Of a DNA stretch of 64,000 nucleotides, positions 8,961 to 19,238 are shown piece by piece (position 1 is the first letter of the stretch; every line of letters begins with the position of its first letter). The position numbers were made by a program, and so were the translations under genes. Origin of the DNA: Achromobacter spanius (GTDB lineage Bacteria; Pseudomonadota; Gammaproteobacteria; Burkholderiales; Burkholderiaceae_B). Location: positions 5,642,001 to 5,706,000 of the forward strand of contig NZ_CP121261.1 in the NCBI RefSeq assembly GCF_029637605.1, written 5' to 3'. Under the pieces are notes generated by a model, which was not told the DNA's origin, searched no databases, and worked only from the letters and a program-made list of their open reading frames with translations.

Positions 8961-9714
8961 GCCGCGCATCGTGGTGCTGGTATCGGTGGGCGAACATCCC
9001 GTCAGCGGGGTAGCGCGTTCCAGCCGCAACGATGCGCTTGCGCTGGCATTGGCGCGAATGCTGGCGGGCGATGAGGTGGATGTGGTCCATGCGGGCGACC
9101 CCGCCGCCCAGGCGCTGCGCGACTACCTGGCGCTGGGCGCGGCCGTGATCGAGGCTATTGACGTTGCCCACGGCCGCGACGTGTTGCAAGCACTGGCCGA
9201 GCATGTGCGCGGCTACGACCTGGTGCTATGCGGCACGCGGGCGGAAAGTGGTGCGGGCAGCGGCCTGCTGCCTTATCTGCTGGCGCAGGCCTTGCACAGG
9301 CCGCTGTTGCCCGCTGTGCTGTCGGCAGAGATACACGCGGGCAGCGTCGTCACCCAACAATGGCTGCCCAAAGGCAGGCGGCGTGAAGTCGCCGCCACGC
9401 TGCCGGCGGTGCTGGCGGTGCACCCCCTGGCCTCGCTGGACGTGCGTCACGTCTATGCGCGGCAGCGCGCCGGCCGGATCGTGGCGCGCGAGTCAACGGC
9501 GGTGGCCGCTCCGCTTGCCCCGCTGCGGATCGAAGCGGCTCATGGGCGCCCACGCAAATTGGCGGCGCGCGAATCTCGGTCGGGCCATGCTCGGCTGTTG
9601 GCCGCCATCACGATGGAAAGCCGAGGCGGAGCCGTCATCACCGAGGGCAGCGCCATTGAGAAAGCGCAGGCGGTCATCGCCTACCTGCGCACCCACAGCC
9701 TGATCGATTACTGA
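8953..9714 (+). CDS. Electron transfer flavoprotein, beta subunit (betaine operon)
   Basis: This 253-residue ETF beta/FixA family protein overlaps the alpha gene by 8 bp. The central LVLCGTRAESGAGSGLLPY segment corresponds to the conserved ETF beta core around the AMP-binding region. ATG 8953 is preferred to an in-frame GTG at 8923, which would overlap the alpha gene by 38 bp. With the alpha subunit it forms the electron carrier between the demethylases and the membrane Fe-S protein encoded upstream. It is followed after 9 bp by gbcA, so betaine oxygenation and dimethylglycine oxidation are probably expressed from one transcript. Confidence 0.85.
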   Translation: MTKPRIVVLVSVGEHPVSGVARSSRNDALALALARMLAGDEVDVVHAGDPAAQALRDYLALGAAVIEAIDVAHGRDVLQALAEHVRGYDLVLCGTRAESGAGSGLLPYLLAQALHRPLLPAVLSAEIHAGSVVTQQWLPKGRRREVAATLPAVLAVHPLASLDVRHVYARQRAGRIVARESTAVAAPLAPLRIEAAHGRPRKLAARESRSGHARLLAAITMESRGGAVITEGSAIEKAQAVIAYLRTHSLIDY

Positions 9715-9723
9715 GGTGGATCA

Positions 9724-11001
9724 ATGACCATCATTCAGCCTATTCCCATTGCTCGCCCGTCCGTGGACGACTCGGTCCGCGCCCTGATCGCCCGGCGCCG
9801 CCAGGGCTACAGCCTCGAGGCCGATTTCTACCTGAGCCCAGCCATATTCGATGTGGACATGGAAGAGATATTCGGGCGCCACTGGATATTCGTGGCCGTC
9901 GAACCTGACATTCCTGAACCCGGCGACTATCTGGCGGTGGAGGTGGGGCGGCAGTCCGTCGTGCTGGTTCGCGACGACGACGGGCAGGTGCGCGCTTTCC
10001 ACAACGTATGTCGCCATCGCGGCGCGCGCCTTTGCGTGCAGCCGCAGGGGGCGGTCGGCAACCTGGTGTGTTCCTACCATCAATGGACCTACACGCTGAA
10101 CGGCAAGCTGGCCTATGCCGAGCACATGGGCGAAGGGTTCGACAAGAGCCTCTACAGCCTGAAGCCCGTGCGGGTCGAGAGCCTGAGCGGCCTGATCTTC
10201 ATCTGCCTGAACCCGGATGCCCCCGACGACTTCGCGGTGATGCGCGACCAGGTGGAACCCTATCTGCGGCCGCACCAGATACGCGACTGCAAGGTTGCCT
10301 CGCAGATCGACATCATTGAAGACTGCAACTGGAAGCTCACCATGGAGAACAACCGCGAGTGCTATCACTGCGCGGTAAATCATCCCGAGCTGACCGTGTC
10401 GCTGTTCGAGTTCGGGTTTGGCTATCAGCCATCGCCCGCGAACGCCGAGCAAATGCAGCACTTCGACCGGATATCGGCAGAGCGTTGCCAGGAATGGGAG
10501 GCCGCTGGCCTGCCCTCGGCCGAGCTTGAAGCGCTGGATGGCTGTGTCACGGGCTACCGCGTGCGGCGGCTGCCGCTGGATCTTGCCGGTGAATCGCAGA
10601 CGCTGGACGGCAACGCGGCGTCGAAGAAGTTGCTGGGCGGGTTGTCGCGGCGCGACCTGGGCGGCTTGTCGCTATGGACGCAGCCCAACGCCTGGTTCCA
10701 CTTGATGAGCGACCACATCGTTGCTTTTTCGGCGCTGCCGCTCGGGCCCGAAAAGACGCTGGTGCGCACCCGTTGGCTGGTGCACAAGGACGCGGTTGAA
10801 AACGTGGACTACAACGTCGACAACCTGACTGCCGTGTGGCGTGCCACCAATGCGCAAGACCGGGCGCTGGTCGAACTTTCGCAGCAGGGGGTACGCAGCC
10901 CGGCGTATCAGCCCGGGCCTTATTCGCCTTACACCGAGAGCCTGGTCGACAAGTTCTGCAACTGGTATGTCGGCCGCCTGGCGGCACGCTACCTGGACTA
11001 A
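9724..11001 (+). CDS. gbcA: Glycine betaine monooxygenase, Rieske oxygenase subunit
   Basis: This 425-residue Rieske non-heme iron oxygenase converts betaine to dimethylglycine with release of formaldehyde. The 2Fe-2S centre is ligated by C96 and H98 (CRHRG) and C116 and H119 (CSYHQW). The mononuclear iron site has H215 and H220 in NNRECYHCAVNHPE. Length and motifs match GbcA/stachydrine-dioxygenase-like enzymes, and the adjacent reductase, dimethylglycine demethylase and GbdR-like regulator make betaine the best substrate assignment. A ribosome site GAGGTGG precedes ATG 9724. It is 9 bp after the ETF beta gene and 9 bp before gbcB. Confidence 0.92.
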   Translation: MTIIQPIPIARPSVDDSVRALIARRRQGYSLEADFYLSPAIFDVDMEEIFGRHWIFVAVEPDIPEPGDYLAVEVGRQSVVLVRDDDGQVRAFHNVCRHRGARLCVQPQGAVGNLVCSYHQWTYTLNGKLAYAEHMGEGFDKSLYSLKPVRVESLSGLIFICLNPDAPDDFAVMRDQVEPYLRPHQIRDCKVASQIDIIEDCNWKLTMENNRECYHCAVNHPELTVSLFEFGFGYQPSPANAEQMQHFDRISAERCQEWEAAGLPSAELEALDGCVTGYRVRRLPLDLAGESQTLDGNAASKKLLGGLSRRDLGGLSLWTQPNAWFHLMSDHIVAFSALPLGPEKTLVRTRWLVHKDAVENVDYNVDNLTAVWRATNAQDRALVELSQQGVRSPAYQPGPYSPYTESLVDKFCNWYVGRLAARYLD

Positions 11002-11010
11002 GAGGCCGCC

Positions 11011-12126
11011 ATGCCGCACGCGCTTTTACGCATCCATCAACCGGGTTTCTGGCAGCGGCTGCCGTCGCCGTGGGACAGCAACGTCGAGGAAACCCTGCTG
11101 TGCTGCCAGGTGCGGCAAGAGACGGCCGACGTAAAAAGCTTCTTCTTCCGCTCGCGCGCCGGACATGCATTCCAGTTTTCGCCGGGCCAATTCCTGACGC
11201 TGGAGTTGGATATCGACGGCGTACCGTTGAACCGCTGCTACACGATTTCATCTCCGCCGACTCGGCCGCACACCTTGTCCATCACGGTCAAGCGCGTGCC
11301 GGGAGGCAAGGTGTCGAACTGGCTGCATGACCGCCTGGAAGTGGGGGATGCGGTGCGGGTGCTGGGGCCGGCAGGCGAGTTTTCGTCGGCCCGGCATCCC
11401 GCCCAGCGGTATCTTTTCCTGTCGGCCGGCTCCGGCATCACGCCCCTGATGTCCATGGTGCGCACCCACCGCGACCTATGCGACGACCGCGATACGGTGT
11501 TCGTGCATAGCGCCCGTACGCCGGACGATATTATTTTCAGCCGCGAGCTGGCCTTGCTGTCGGCCAGCCAGCGTCAATTTCGCGCGCACTTCGTCTGCGA
11601 ATCACTGGGCCAGCACGCAGGATGGCACGGGTTGACCGGGCGCCTGAGCCTGCCGCTGCTGGAACTGATGGCGCCTGATTTCCTGCAGCGCGAAATCTTC
11701 GTTTGCGGACCCGCGCCCTACATGCTGGCGGTGCGCAACATGCTGGTGTCGACGGGCTTCGACATGGCGCGCCATCACGAAGAGAGCTTCTCGTTTGAAA
11801 CGCTGTCCAAGCCCGCCGAGGCCGTCGCTGCAACCGACGCGGCGTTGGCAAGCGCGGCCGAACCCGCCTTCAGCATCCACTTCCAGAAAAGCCAGCGCAC
11901 CATACAATGCGCCGCCGGTCAGCCCTTGCTGGACGCCGCCCGTGACGCGGGCCTGCGGCTGGCGGCGTCTTGTACCCAGGGCCTGTGCGGCACCTGCAAG
12001 GTGCGCTTGCTGGATGGGCGAGTGGATATGCGGCACCAGGGCGGAATCCGCCAACGCGAGATCGATCAAGGCATGGTGTTGCTGTGCTGCAGCCGTCCGT
12101 TAAGCAATTTGCTCATCGATAAATGA
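11011..12126 (+). CDS. gbcB: Glycine betaine monooxygenase reductase subunit
   Basis: This 371-residue flavin reductase moves electrons from NAD(P)H through FAD to a 2Fe-2S ferredoxin domain, supplying GbcA. The FAD-binding segment RCYTISS and the NAD-binding segments AGSGITPLMSM and FVCGPAPYM lie in the first two thirds. The C-terminal plant-type ferredoxin domain carries the cysteine pattern CTQGLCGTC with a fourth cysteine near the end (LLCCSRP). The arrangement is that of class IA-like oxygenase reductases such as HCR and GbcB. It starts 9 bp after gbcA and ends 16 bp before the regulator gene. Confidence 0.91.
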   Translation: MPHALLRIHQPGFWQRLPSPWDSNVEETLLCCQVRQETADVKSFFFRSRAGHAFQFSPGQFLTLELDIDGVPLNRCYTISSPPTRPHTLSITVKRVPGGKVSNWLHDRLEVGDAVRVLGPAGEFSSARHPAQRYLFLSAGSGITPLMSMVRTHRDLCDDRDTVFVHSARTPDDIIFSRELALLSASQRQFRAHFVCESLGQHAGWHGLTGRLSLPLLELMAPDFLQREIFVCGPAPYMLAVRNMLVSTGFDMARHHEESFSFETLSKPAEAVAATDAALASAAEPAFSIHFQKSQRTIQCAAGQPLLDAARDAGLRLAASCTQGLCGTCKVRLLDGRVDMRHQGGIRQREIDQGMVLLCCSRPLSNLLIDK

Positions 12127-12142
12127 TGGGGATCAAGATTCA

Positions 12143-13219
12143 ATGACTACGCACCGAGCTTTCGCGCGCCTTTCCGCTGAGTCCTGGCCTAGGCTTCAGC
12201 CCGGGTTTCAGCCCGGGTTTCCGCCCGTGTCTCAATCAAATCCCGAGCCCGCGTGGCACACGGCCGGCGTGCCGCAACTGCATTTCGGATTCTTGCTGTT
12301 GCCGAAGTTCTCAATGATCGCGTTTTCCGGCGCGGTGGAAGTGCTGCGCATGGCCAACTACGTCAGTCGGCGCGAGCTGTATCGCTGGTCTGTCATGACC
12401 TTGGACGGGGCCGCGGTCGAGGCCAGCAATCACTTGCTGATCGGGCCGCTGGCGCCATCCGGAAGAGAAGACGGCTGGGACGCGGTATTCGTCTGCGGCG
12501 GTATACAGGTGCAGGACCACGTCACGGGGTCCGTCGTCAGGCTGCTTCAGGGCCTGGCCCGCCAAGGCGTGGCGTTGGGGGGAATCTGTACGGGCAGCTA
12601 TGCACTGGTCAAGGCCGGCCTGATGGCGGGCTACCGCTGCGCCATGCACTGGGAAAACCTGTACGCCGTGCGCGAGGAATTTCCTTCCGTTGAGCTGACG
12701 GAGGAACTGTTTGCCATCGACCGCGACCGCCTGACAAGTTCGGGTGGCACTGCGCCTATCGACCTGATGCTGGGCATTACCGCGGAGCGCTTCGGAATGG
12801 CGCTGGCCGACGGCGTATCAGAGCAGTTCGGCCTGGATCGGATCCGGGCGTCCACGGAACCGCAGCACATTCCCATGGTCGCCAGGGTGGGGTTCAACCG
12901 AGAAGAACTGGTCAATGTGGCGCAACTGATGGAAGCGCATATCGAAGACCCGCTGACGTTCAAGCAGATTGCCGGCCAAATCGGCTTGTCGCAGCGGCAG
13001 TTGCAACGCATGTTCAAGTACTACCTGGGGATGTCGCCCATGCGCTACTACCTGTGGTTGCGGCTGCTGCGCGCCCGCGAACTATTGCTGCAGACGCGCA
13101 TGACCATCATGGGCGTCACCGTAGCCTGCGGCTTTCAATCGCCTTGCCATTTCAGCAAGGCATATCGCGCCCGCTTTGGTCGTTCGCCCAGCAGCGAGCG
13201 GCGCTTCGTACGAGGCTAG
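12143..13219 (+). CDS. gbdR: GbdR-like GlxA/AraC-family activator of betaine catabolism
   Basis: This 358-residue regulator has an N-terminal DJ-1/PfpI-like ligand domain (about residues 45-230, with [10 protein letters not shown] at the nucleophile-elbow position). A C-terminal AraC domain (about 250-355) has two helix-turn-helix motifs, including [21 protein letters not shown]. In Pseudomonas aeruginosa GbdR senses betaine and dimethylglycine and activates the gbc, dgc and sox genes; the same role is inferred from its place at the end of the betaine operon. The N-terminal extension contains a short duplication (QPGFQPGF) before the conserved domain. The operon placement would give positive feedback if it activates the upstream promoter. 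Confidence 0.82.
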   Translation: MTTHRAFARLSAESWPRLQPGFQPGFPPVSQSNPEPAWHTAGVPQLHFGFLLLPKFSMIAFSGAVEVLRMANYVSRRELYRWSVMTLDGAAVEASNHLLIGPLAPSGREDGWDAVFVCGGIQVQDHVTGSVVRLLQGLARQGVALGGICTGSYALVKAGLMAGYRCAMHWENLYAVREEFPSVELTEELFAIDRDRLTSSGGTAPIDLMLGITAERFGMALADGVSEQFGLDRIRASTEPQHIPMVARVGFNREELVNVAQLMEAHIEDPLTFKQIAGQIGLSQRQLQRMFKYYLGMSPMRYYLWLRLLRARELLLQTRMTIMGVTVACGFQSPCHFSKAYRARFGRSPSSERRFVRG

Positions 13220-13239
13220 GGCGCGGCGGGGTAGGGACA

Positions 13240-14436
13240 TCAGGCGGGCAGCATGGCGTGCGGGTCAATTACGAATTTCTTCGGCGCGCCCGCGTCGAAA
13301 GCCGCATAGCCATCGGGCGCGGCGTCCAGCGTGATGACCTGAACCCCCACCACCTGCGCGATATTGATGCGGTCCCAAAGAATGGCTTGCATCAAGGCGC
13401 GGTTGTACTTCAGCACCGGTGTCTGGCCGGTGTGAAAACTATGCGCCTTGGCCCAGCCCAGTCCGAAGCGTACCGACAGGCTGCCGCGACGGGCGGCGGG
13501 GTCCTCGGCGCCCGGGTCGTCCGTGACGTACAAGCCGGGGATGCCGATGCGGCCGGCAACGCGCGTCACGTCCATCAACGCATTCAACACGGCAGCCGGT
13601 GCTTCCGACTGCGAGCCGGTGGCGCCGTGTCCGCGCGCTTCGAAGCCCACCGCGTCGATGGCGCAATCCACTTCCGGTGTGCCCAGCAGCGCCGCAATCT
13701 GTTCGCCCAGCGTGGCGTCCAGGGACAGGTCGGCCGTTTCGAAGCCGACCTTGCGAGCATGTTCAAGCCGCAAGGTGTTCATGTCGCCCACGATGACCAC
13801 AGCGGCGCCCAGCAGGCGGGCGGAGGCGGCCGCCGCCATGCCCACCGGACCTGCGCCGGCCACATAAACGGTACTGCCGGGGCCGACCCCCGCGCTGACC
13901 GCGCCGTGGAATCCGGTGGGCAGGATGTCCGACAAACAGGTCAGGTCGCGGATCTTCGCCATGGCCTGGTCGCGATCCGGGAAGCGCAACAGGTTGAAGT
14001 CGGCATACGGCACCATGACGTATTCGGCTTGGCCGCCTATCCAGTCACCCATGTCCACGTAGCCGTACGCGCCGCCCGCGCGCGCCGGGTTCACGGTCAG
14101 GCAGACGCCGGTGTCCTGTTCCTTGCAGGTACGGCATCGGCCGCAGGCCACGTTGAACGGCACCGAGACCAGGTCGCCAGCCTTCAGCGTTTCAACGTCG
14201 CGGCCCACCTCGATCACTTCACCCGTGATCTCGTGCCCCAACACCAGGCCCTTCTGCGCCGTGGTGCGTCCGCGCACCATATGCTGGTCGGAACCGCAGA
14301 TATTGGTGGACACCACTTTCAGGATCACGCCGTGTTCGATCTTGCGGCCACGAGGGTCCACCAGTTTCGGAAAGCTGATCGACTGCACTTCGACCCGCCC
14401 GTCGCCCACATACACCACGCCTCTGTTCGCTGCCAT
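13240..14436 (-). CDS. fdhA: Glutathione-independent formaldehyde dehydrogenase
   Basis: This 398-residue zinc-dependent alcohol-dehydrogenase family enzyme oxidises formaldehyde to formate with NAD. Catalytic zinc residues are in NICGSDQHM, and the structural zinc lobe has [15 protein letters not shown]. The NAD fold has [12 protein letters not shown]. The long C-terminal region and the GYVDMGDW segment match the Pseudomonas putida type of formaldehyde dismutase/dehydrogenase. ATG 14436 follows AAGGAG by eight bases; an in-frame extension upstream lacks similarity. The gene diverges from soxBDAG and lies beside gbcA and dgcA, all of which release formaldehyde, so it acts as the detoxifying step of the pathway. 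Confidence 0.92.
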   Translation of the reverse strand: MAANRGVVYVGDGRVEVQSISFPKLVDPRGRKIEHGVILKVVSTNICGSDQHMVRGRTTAQKGLVLGHEITGEVIEVGRDVETLKAGDLVSVPFNVACGRCRTCKEQDTGVCLTVNPARAGGAYGYVDMGDWIGGQAEYVMVPYADFNLLRFPDRDQAMAKIRDLTCLSDILPTGFHGAVSAGVGPGSTVYVAGAGPVGMAAAASARLLGAAVVIVGDMNTLRLEHARKVGFETADLSLDATLGEQIAALLGTPEVDCAIDAVGFEARGHGATGSQSEAPAAVLNALMDVTRVAGRIGIPGLYVTDDPGAEDPAARRGSLSVRFGLGWAKAHSFHTGQTPVLKYNRALMQAILWDRINIAQVVGVQVITLDAAPDGYAAFDAGAPKKFVIDPHAMLPA

Positions 14437-14547
14437 GTCTGCGTCTCCTTGCCGGCTGGGCCGGATGGAGGCGGGCCCGTGCCCGCCAATGGCCGATTTT
14501 GGCAAGCCGCAACGCGGGCAACGCAGCCCGGCGCGACACGAACAAGT

Positions 14548-14577
14548 GGGTACGCGACAGGCGGGTACGTGACAGGC
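14548..14577. repeat. Two tandem 15-bp direct repeats in the fdhA-soxB promoter gap
   Basis: GGGTACGCGACAGGC is followed directly by GGGTACGTGACAGGC, differing at one base. The pair sits 111 bp upstream of fdhA and 105 bp upstream of soxB, almost midway in the 246-bp divergent gap. AraC-family activators such as GbdR bind direct repeats, so this is a reasonable activator-site candidate for both transcripts. No copy of the exact unit was noticed upstream of glyA. Confidence 0.4.
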
Positions 14578-14682
14578 GCCCGGGCCACCCGGTCATTGGC
14601 GGGATCCGGCAAGTTCCCGTCCGGCGGGGGAAGGAGCGACGTGCGCCTTCGGAGAAGAATGGGACCCTGCCTAGGAGCCACG

Positions 14683-15927
14683 ATGAGCCGCTATTCCCTG
14701 TTCAGCCTGATCCGCAATGGGTTGTCGAACCATGACCGCTGGCCGCGCGCCTGGCGCAGCCCGGAGCCCCGACGCGTTTACGACGTCGTGGTCGTGGGCG
14801 GCGGGGGCCACGGTTTGGCTACCGCGTACTACCTGGCCAAAGAGCACGGGCTGAAGAACATCGCCGTGCTGGAAAAGGGCTGGGTGGGCGGGGGCAACAC
14901 CGCTCGCAACACCACCATCGTGCGCTCCAACTACCTGTGGGATGAATCGTCCCAGTTGTACGAAAAGTCGATGCAGCTATGGGAAGGGCTGTCGCAGGCC
15001 TTGAACTACAACGTCATGTTCAGCCAGCGCGGCGTAATGAACCTGGCGCATAACCTGCAAGACGTGCGCGACACCCAACGCCGCATCACCGCCAACCGCT
15101 ACAACGGCATCGATGGCGAATGGCTGACGCCGGCACAGGTCAAGGAGATCGTGCCGGCCATCAACCTGGACTGCCGCTACCCCGTGCTGGGCGCCTCGTT
15201 TCAACGCCGCGCCGGCGTGGCGCGCCATGACGCGGTGGCGTGGGGCTATGCGCGCGCGGCGGATCGGTTGGGCGTGGACATCATCGAAAATTGCCCGGTC
15301 ACCGGAATTCGACGCGAAAACGGCGAGGTGTGTGGCGTGGAAACGGGCCGTGGGTACATCCAGGCCGCCAAGGTCGCCGTGGTGGCAGCGGGCCATTCCA
15401 GCGTGATCGCGGACATGGCCGGCATCCGGCTGCCATTGGAAAGCCACCCGTTGCAAGCCTTGGTGTCCGAACCGCTCAAGCCCGTGATGGACACGGTAGT
15501 GATGTCCAACGCCGTGCACGCCTACATCAGCCAGTCGGACAAGGGCGATCTGGTCATCGGCGCGGGCATCGATCAGTACGTCGGCTATGGGCAGCGCGGC
15601 AGCTTCCACCTGATAGAAAGCACGCTACAGGCCATTGTCGAGATGTTTCCCGTGTTCAGCCGGGTGCGCATGAACCGCCAATGGGGCGGCATCGTGGACG
15701 TGTCGCCCGACGCCTGCCCCATCATTTCAACAACGCCGGTCAAGGGGCTGTACTTCAACTGTGGTTGGGGCACGGGCGGCTTCAAGGCCACGCCGGGGTC
15801 CGGATGGGTTTTTGCCTATACCGTCGCCAACAATGCGCCGCACCGGCTCAATGCGCCTTTTTCACTGGCTCGCTTCCAGACCGGCCATTTGATCGACGAG
15901 CACGGCGCCGCCGCCGTCGCGCACTGA
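14683..15927 (+). CDS. soxB: Sarcosine oxidase, beta subunit
   Basis: This 414-residue FAD-dependent amine oxidase is the catalytic subunit of heterotetrameric sarcosine oxidase, which demethylates sarcosine to glycine. It has an N-terminal dinucleotide motif [21 protein letters not shown] (residues about 31-51) and the [13 protein letters not shown] segment where covalent FMN-binding histidine-type sites lie in the family. The C-terminal [16 protein letters not shown] is typical of SoxB. TAGGAG precedes ATG 14683. It leads the soxBDAG operon. Confidence 0.94.
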   Translation: MSRYSLFSLIRNGLSNHDRWPRAWRSPEPRRVYDVVVVGGGGHGLATAYYLAKEHGLKNIAVLEKGWVGGGNTARNTTIVRSNYLWDESSQLYEKSMQLWEGLSQALNYNVMFSQRGVMNLAHNLQDVRDTQRRITANRYNGIDGEWLTPAQVKEIVPAINLDCRYPVLGASFQRRAGVARHDAVAWGYARAADRLGVDIIENCPVTGIRRENGEVCGVETGRGYIQAAKVAVVAAGHSSVIADMAGIRLPLESHPLQALVSEPLKPVMDTVVMSNAVHAYISQSDKGDLVIGAGIDQYVGYGQRGSFHLIESTLQAIVEMFPVFSRVRMNRQWGGIVDVSPDACPIISTTPVKGLYFNCGWGTGGFKATPGSGWVFAYTVANNAPHRLNAPFSLARFQTGHLIDEHGAAAVAH

Positions 15928-15942
15928 TTGCGGAGCTTGATC

Positions 15943-16221
15943 ATGCTGATGCTGACTTGTCCCTACTGCGGCCCGCGCGCCGAAACCGAGTTCACCTGTG
16001 GCGGTGAGGCCGATATCGTCCGCCCCACGGATTGCGACACGCTCACCGACGCCCAATGGGCGGACTACGCCTTCATGCGCAAGAACGTGCGAGGCCGGGC
16101 GCGCGAGCAGTGGCAGCATGCGCATGGGTGCCGACGCTGGTTTCTGGCCGAACGCGACACCATCAGCCACGAATTCCATGCGTTTCACACGTTCGAGCAC
16201 GCGGCCGGAGATCGCAAATGA
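15943..16221 (+). CDS. soxD: Sarcosine oxidase, delta subunit
   Basis: This 92-residue zinc-containing small subunit has the CPYCGPR motif at its N-terminus and HGCRRWF in the centre, which supply the zinc ligands in SoxD structures. The family is about 90-105 residues long. The ATG at 15943 starts MLMLTCPYC, 15 bp after soxB. Its TGA stop overlaps the soxA start codon by four bases (ATGA), indicating coupled translation and stoichiometric expression of the complex. Confidence 0.93.
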   Translation: MLMLTCPYCGPRAETEFTCGGEADIVRPTDCDTLTDAQWADYAFMRKNVRGRAREQWQHAHGCRRWFLAERDTISHEFHAFHTFEHAAGDRK

Positions 16222-19200
16222 CGCAGCCTAATCGGATTGCACGCGGCGTAAGTATCAATCCCGCGTCTTCCATCGAGTTCACCTTCAATGGCCGCACGTA
16301 CTTCGGCTGCCAGGGCGATACCCTGGCCTCGGCGTTGCTGGCCAACGGCGAGCACTTTGTGGCGCGTAGTTGGAAGTACCACCGGCCGCGCGGCATCATG
16401 ACGGCGGGGGTCGAAGAGCCGAACGCGCTGGTGCAGTTGGAAGAGGGCGGACACACCGTGCCCAACCCCTGCGCCACCACGATCGAACTCTACGAAGGCC
16501 TGTGCGCTACCAGCGTCAATGCCGCGCCTGACCTGGAGCGCGACCGCATGGCGGTGTTCCAGCGGCTGGGGCGCTTCATTCCCGCGGGCTTCTACTACAA
16601 GACCTTCATGTGGCCCAAGCGCTGGTGGCCCCACTACGAACGCCTGATCCGCAAAGCGGGCGGCCTGGGCCGTGCGCCCCGGCAACCCGACCCGGACCAC
16701 TACGACAAGCGCTACGCGCATTGCGACGTATTGGTCGTGGGCGCGGGGCCGGCCGGCCTGGCCGCGACGATGGCAGCGGCAATGACCGGCGCCCGCGTGA
16801 TGCTGGTCGATAACCAGGCAGAACTTGGGGGCAGCCTGCTGTCCAGTCCGGCATTGATCAATGGCGTGGCCAACATGGACTGGATCCGCCAGACACAGGC
16901 CGCACTGCAAGCCATGCAAGAAGTCCGCATCCTGACGCGCAGCACGGCGTTCGGCTATCACGACCAGAACCTGGTGACGGTGTCCGAACAAGTCACCGAC
17001 CATCTACCCTTGTCGCAGCGTCGGGGCGTGCGCCAACGGCTATGGAAAGTGCGCGCCAAGCAAGTCGTGCTGGCAACTGGCGCGCACGAACGGCCGCTGT
17101 TGTTCGGCAATAACGACCTTCCGGGCGTCATGCTGGCGTCGGCGGTGTCGACCTATGTTCGCCGCTACGCCGTGCTGCCGGGGCGGCGGGTAGTGCTGTA
17201 TACGAACAACGACGGCGCCTACCGCACCGCGCTTGATCTGCGCGAGCAAGGCGCGAACGTCACCGTGATTGATCCCCGGCCGGCCGGGCGCGGCGCGCTG
17301 CCCGATGCGGTGCGCAGCGCGGGCATCGAGGTTCGCAATGAATCGGTGGTGCTGCAGGCGCGCGGCGGGCGGCAGGTGTCCAGCGCGGTGTTGGCGTCGT
17401 ATACCGCTGGCCAGGCTGGCCCGCCGAACGCCAAGCTGCCCTGCGACCTGGTGGCGGTATCGGGCGGCTGGAACCCGGCCTTGCATTTGCACGCGCAGTC
17501 GGGCGGGCAAACGCGCTGGGACGACGCCCGGGCCTGCTTTGTGCCCGAAGGCTCCCGGCAGGCGCAGGTCAGTGCGGGCGCGGCCAGCGGGGAATTTTCT
17601 CTGGCGCAGGCGCTGCATGGCGGCGCCATGGCGGGCGAACTCGCGGCAACGCGGGCAGGGCTGAACGGCGCGGGGCCGTTATCGTGGCGCACGGCCGATA
17701 TCGCCGAAGACCCGCTGCTGCCGCTGTGGCAGGTAGCGAACCGGCAGTGGCCCGGACGCGGCGCCAAGCAGTTCGTTGATTTCCAGAACGACGTAACCGT
17801 GGCCGACATCCACCTGGCGGTACGCGAGGGCTATCACTCGGTCGAGCACGTGAAGCGCTATACCGCCATGGGGTTCGGTACCGACCAAGGCAAGCTGGGC
17901 AACATCAACGGTGCGGCCGTGTTGGCCGACGCGCTGGGCCAGACCATTGCGCAGACCGGCACCACCACCTACCGGCCCAACTACACCCCGGTTACCTTTG
18001 GCGCGCTGGCGGGCCGCGAGCTGGGCGACTTTTTCGACCCCATCCGTAAGACCTGCATACATGACTGGCACGTGTCCCAAGGGGCGGCGTTCGAAGATGT
18101 GGGTAACTGGAAGCGACCTTGGTATTTTCCGCTGGCGGGCGAAAGCATGCAGGCCGCCGTCGCCCGCGAGTGCCTGGCGGTGCGCAACGGCGTCGGCATG
18201 CTGGATGCCTCCACCCTGGGCAAGATCGACGTGCAAGGCCCGGATGCCGCCACCTTGCTGAACTGGGTCTACACCAATCTCTGGACCAAGCTGGAAGTCG
18301 GCAAGGGCCGCTACGGACTGATGCTGGATGAAAACGGCATGGTGTTCGACGACGGCGTCACCATGCGCCTGGGCGAACAGCATTACTTGATGAGCACCAC
18401 CACCGGCGGCGCGGCGCGCGTGCTGACGTGGATGGAACGTTGGCTGCAAACGGAATGGCCGCATCTGGATGTGCATCTGACCAGCGTCACCGACCATTTC
18501 GCCACTTTCGCGGTGGCCGGTCCACGGTCGCGCGAGGTGTTGCGCGCGGTCTGCCCCGACATTGATTTCTCGAATGCGGCGTTTCCCTTCATGACCTTTC
18601 GCGAAGGCACGGTAGCGGGCGCCGGTTGGTCCACCCCGGCGCGCATCATGCGCATCAGCTTTTCGGGGGAGTTGTCCTACGAGGTCAACGTGCCCGCCAA
18701 CCTGGGCCAGCGCGTGTGGAATGCGTTGATGGAAGCCGGACACGAGTACGGCATCACGCCCTACGGCACGGAAGCCATGCACGTCCTGCGCGCGGAAAAG
18801 GGCTACATCATCGTGGGGCAGGACACGGACGGGTCCGTGACGCCGCAGGACCTGGGCATGGGCGGCATGGTCGCCAAGTCCAAGGACTGCCTGGGTAAAC
18901 GCTCGCTCTTGCGTGAGCACACAGCCAGCGACAAGCGCAAACAGTTTGTGGGCCTGCTGTCGCGGGACCCGGCCGTGGTGCTGCCGGAAGGCAGCCAGAT
19001 CATGAACCAGGCCAGCCGCGCGCCGATAGCGCCGATCATGCCGATGGTCGGCCACATTACATCCAGCTATATGAGCCCCACCTTGAACCGTTCGATCGCG
19101 CTTGGTCTGGTGCAAGACGGCCTGCAACGCATGGGGCAGCAGGTCGAGGTGGCGTTACCCGGCGGCGGCTTTCTGCCGGCCACGATCGGCAGCCCGGTGT

Positions 19201-19238
19201 TCTACGACCCTGAAGGAGCACGCCAGCATGTGGACTGA
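16218..19238 (+). CDS. soxA: Sarcosine oxidase, alpha subunit
   Basis: This 1006-residue large subunit combines an N-terminal 2Fe-2S-like/BFD-type segment (about residues 15-100), an NAD-binding oxidoreductase domain beginning at VLVVGAGPAGLAATMAAAMT, and a C-terminal aminomethyltransferase (GcvT)-like folate domain from about residue 610. The folate domain passes the methyl-derived carbon to tetrahydrofolate as 5,10-methylene-THF, which links to GlyA upstream. The length matches the usual value near 1000. Its 3' end overlaps soxG by 11 bp. Confidence 0.94.
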   Translation: MTQPNRIARGVSINPASSIEFTFNGRTYFGCQGDTLASALLANGEHFVARSWKYHRPRGIMTAGVEEPNALVQLEEGGHTVPNPCATTIELYEGLCATSVNAAPDLERDRMAVFQRLGRFIPAGFYYKTFMWPKRWWPHYERLIRKAGGLGRAPRQPDPDHYDKRYAHCDVLVVGAGPAGLAATMAAAMTGARVMLVDNQAELGGSLLSSPALINGVANMDWIRQTQAALQAMQEVRILTRSTAFGYHDQNLVTVSEQVTDHLPLSQRRGVRQRLWKVRAKQVVLATGAHERPLLFGNNDLPGVMLASAVSTYVRRYAVLPGRRVVLYTNNDGAYRTALDLREQGANVTVIDPRPAGRGALPDAVRSAGIEVRNESVVLQARGGRQVSSAVLASYTAGQAGPPNAKLPCDLVAVSGGWNPALHLHAQSGGQTRWDDARACFVPEGSRQAQVSAGAASGEFSLAQALHGGAMAGELAATRAGLNGAGPLSWRTADIAEDPLLPLWQVANRQWPGRGAKQFVDFQNDVTVADIHLAVREGYHSVEHVKRYTAMGFGTDQGKLGNINGAAVLADALGQTIAQTGTTTYRPNYTPVTFGALAGRELGDFFDPIRKTCIHDWHVSQGAAFEDVGNWKRPWYFPLAGESMQAAVARECLAVRNGVGMLDASTLGKIDVQGPDAATLLNWVYTNLWTKLEVGKGRYGLMLDENGMVFDDGVTMRLGEQHYLMSTTTGGAARVLTWMERWLQTEWPHLDVHLTSVTDHFATFAVAGPRSREVLRAVCPDIDFSNAAFPFMTFREGTVAGAGWSTPARIMRISFSGELSYEVNVPANLGQRVWNALMEAGHEYGITPYGTEAMHVLRAEKGYIIVGQDTDGSVTPQDLGMGGMVAKSKDCLGKRSLLREHTASDKRKQFVGLLSRDPAVVLPEGSQIMNQASRAPIAPIMPMVGHITSSYMSPTLNRSIALGLVQDGLQRMGQQVEVALPGGGFLPATIGSPVFYDPEGARQHVD

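Noticed and set aside
12195..12230. Short tandem repeat in the start of the GbdR-like gene as a frameshifting contingency locus
   Set aside because: The repeat units are about 12 bp, so changes in copy number keep the frame; it only alters a few residues (QPGF) of the leader.
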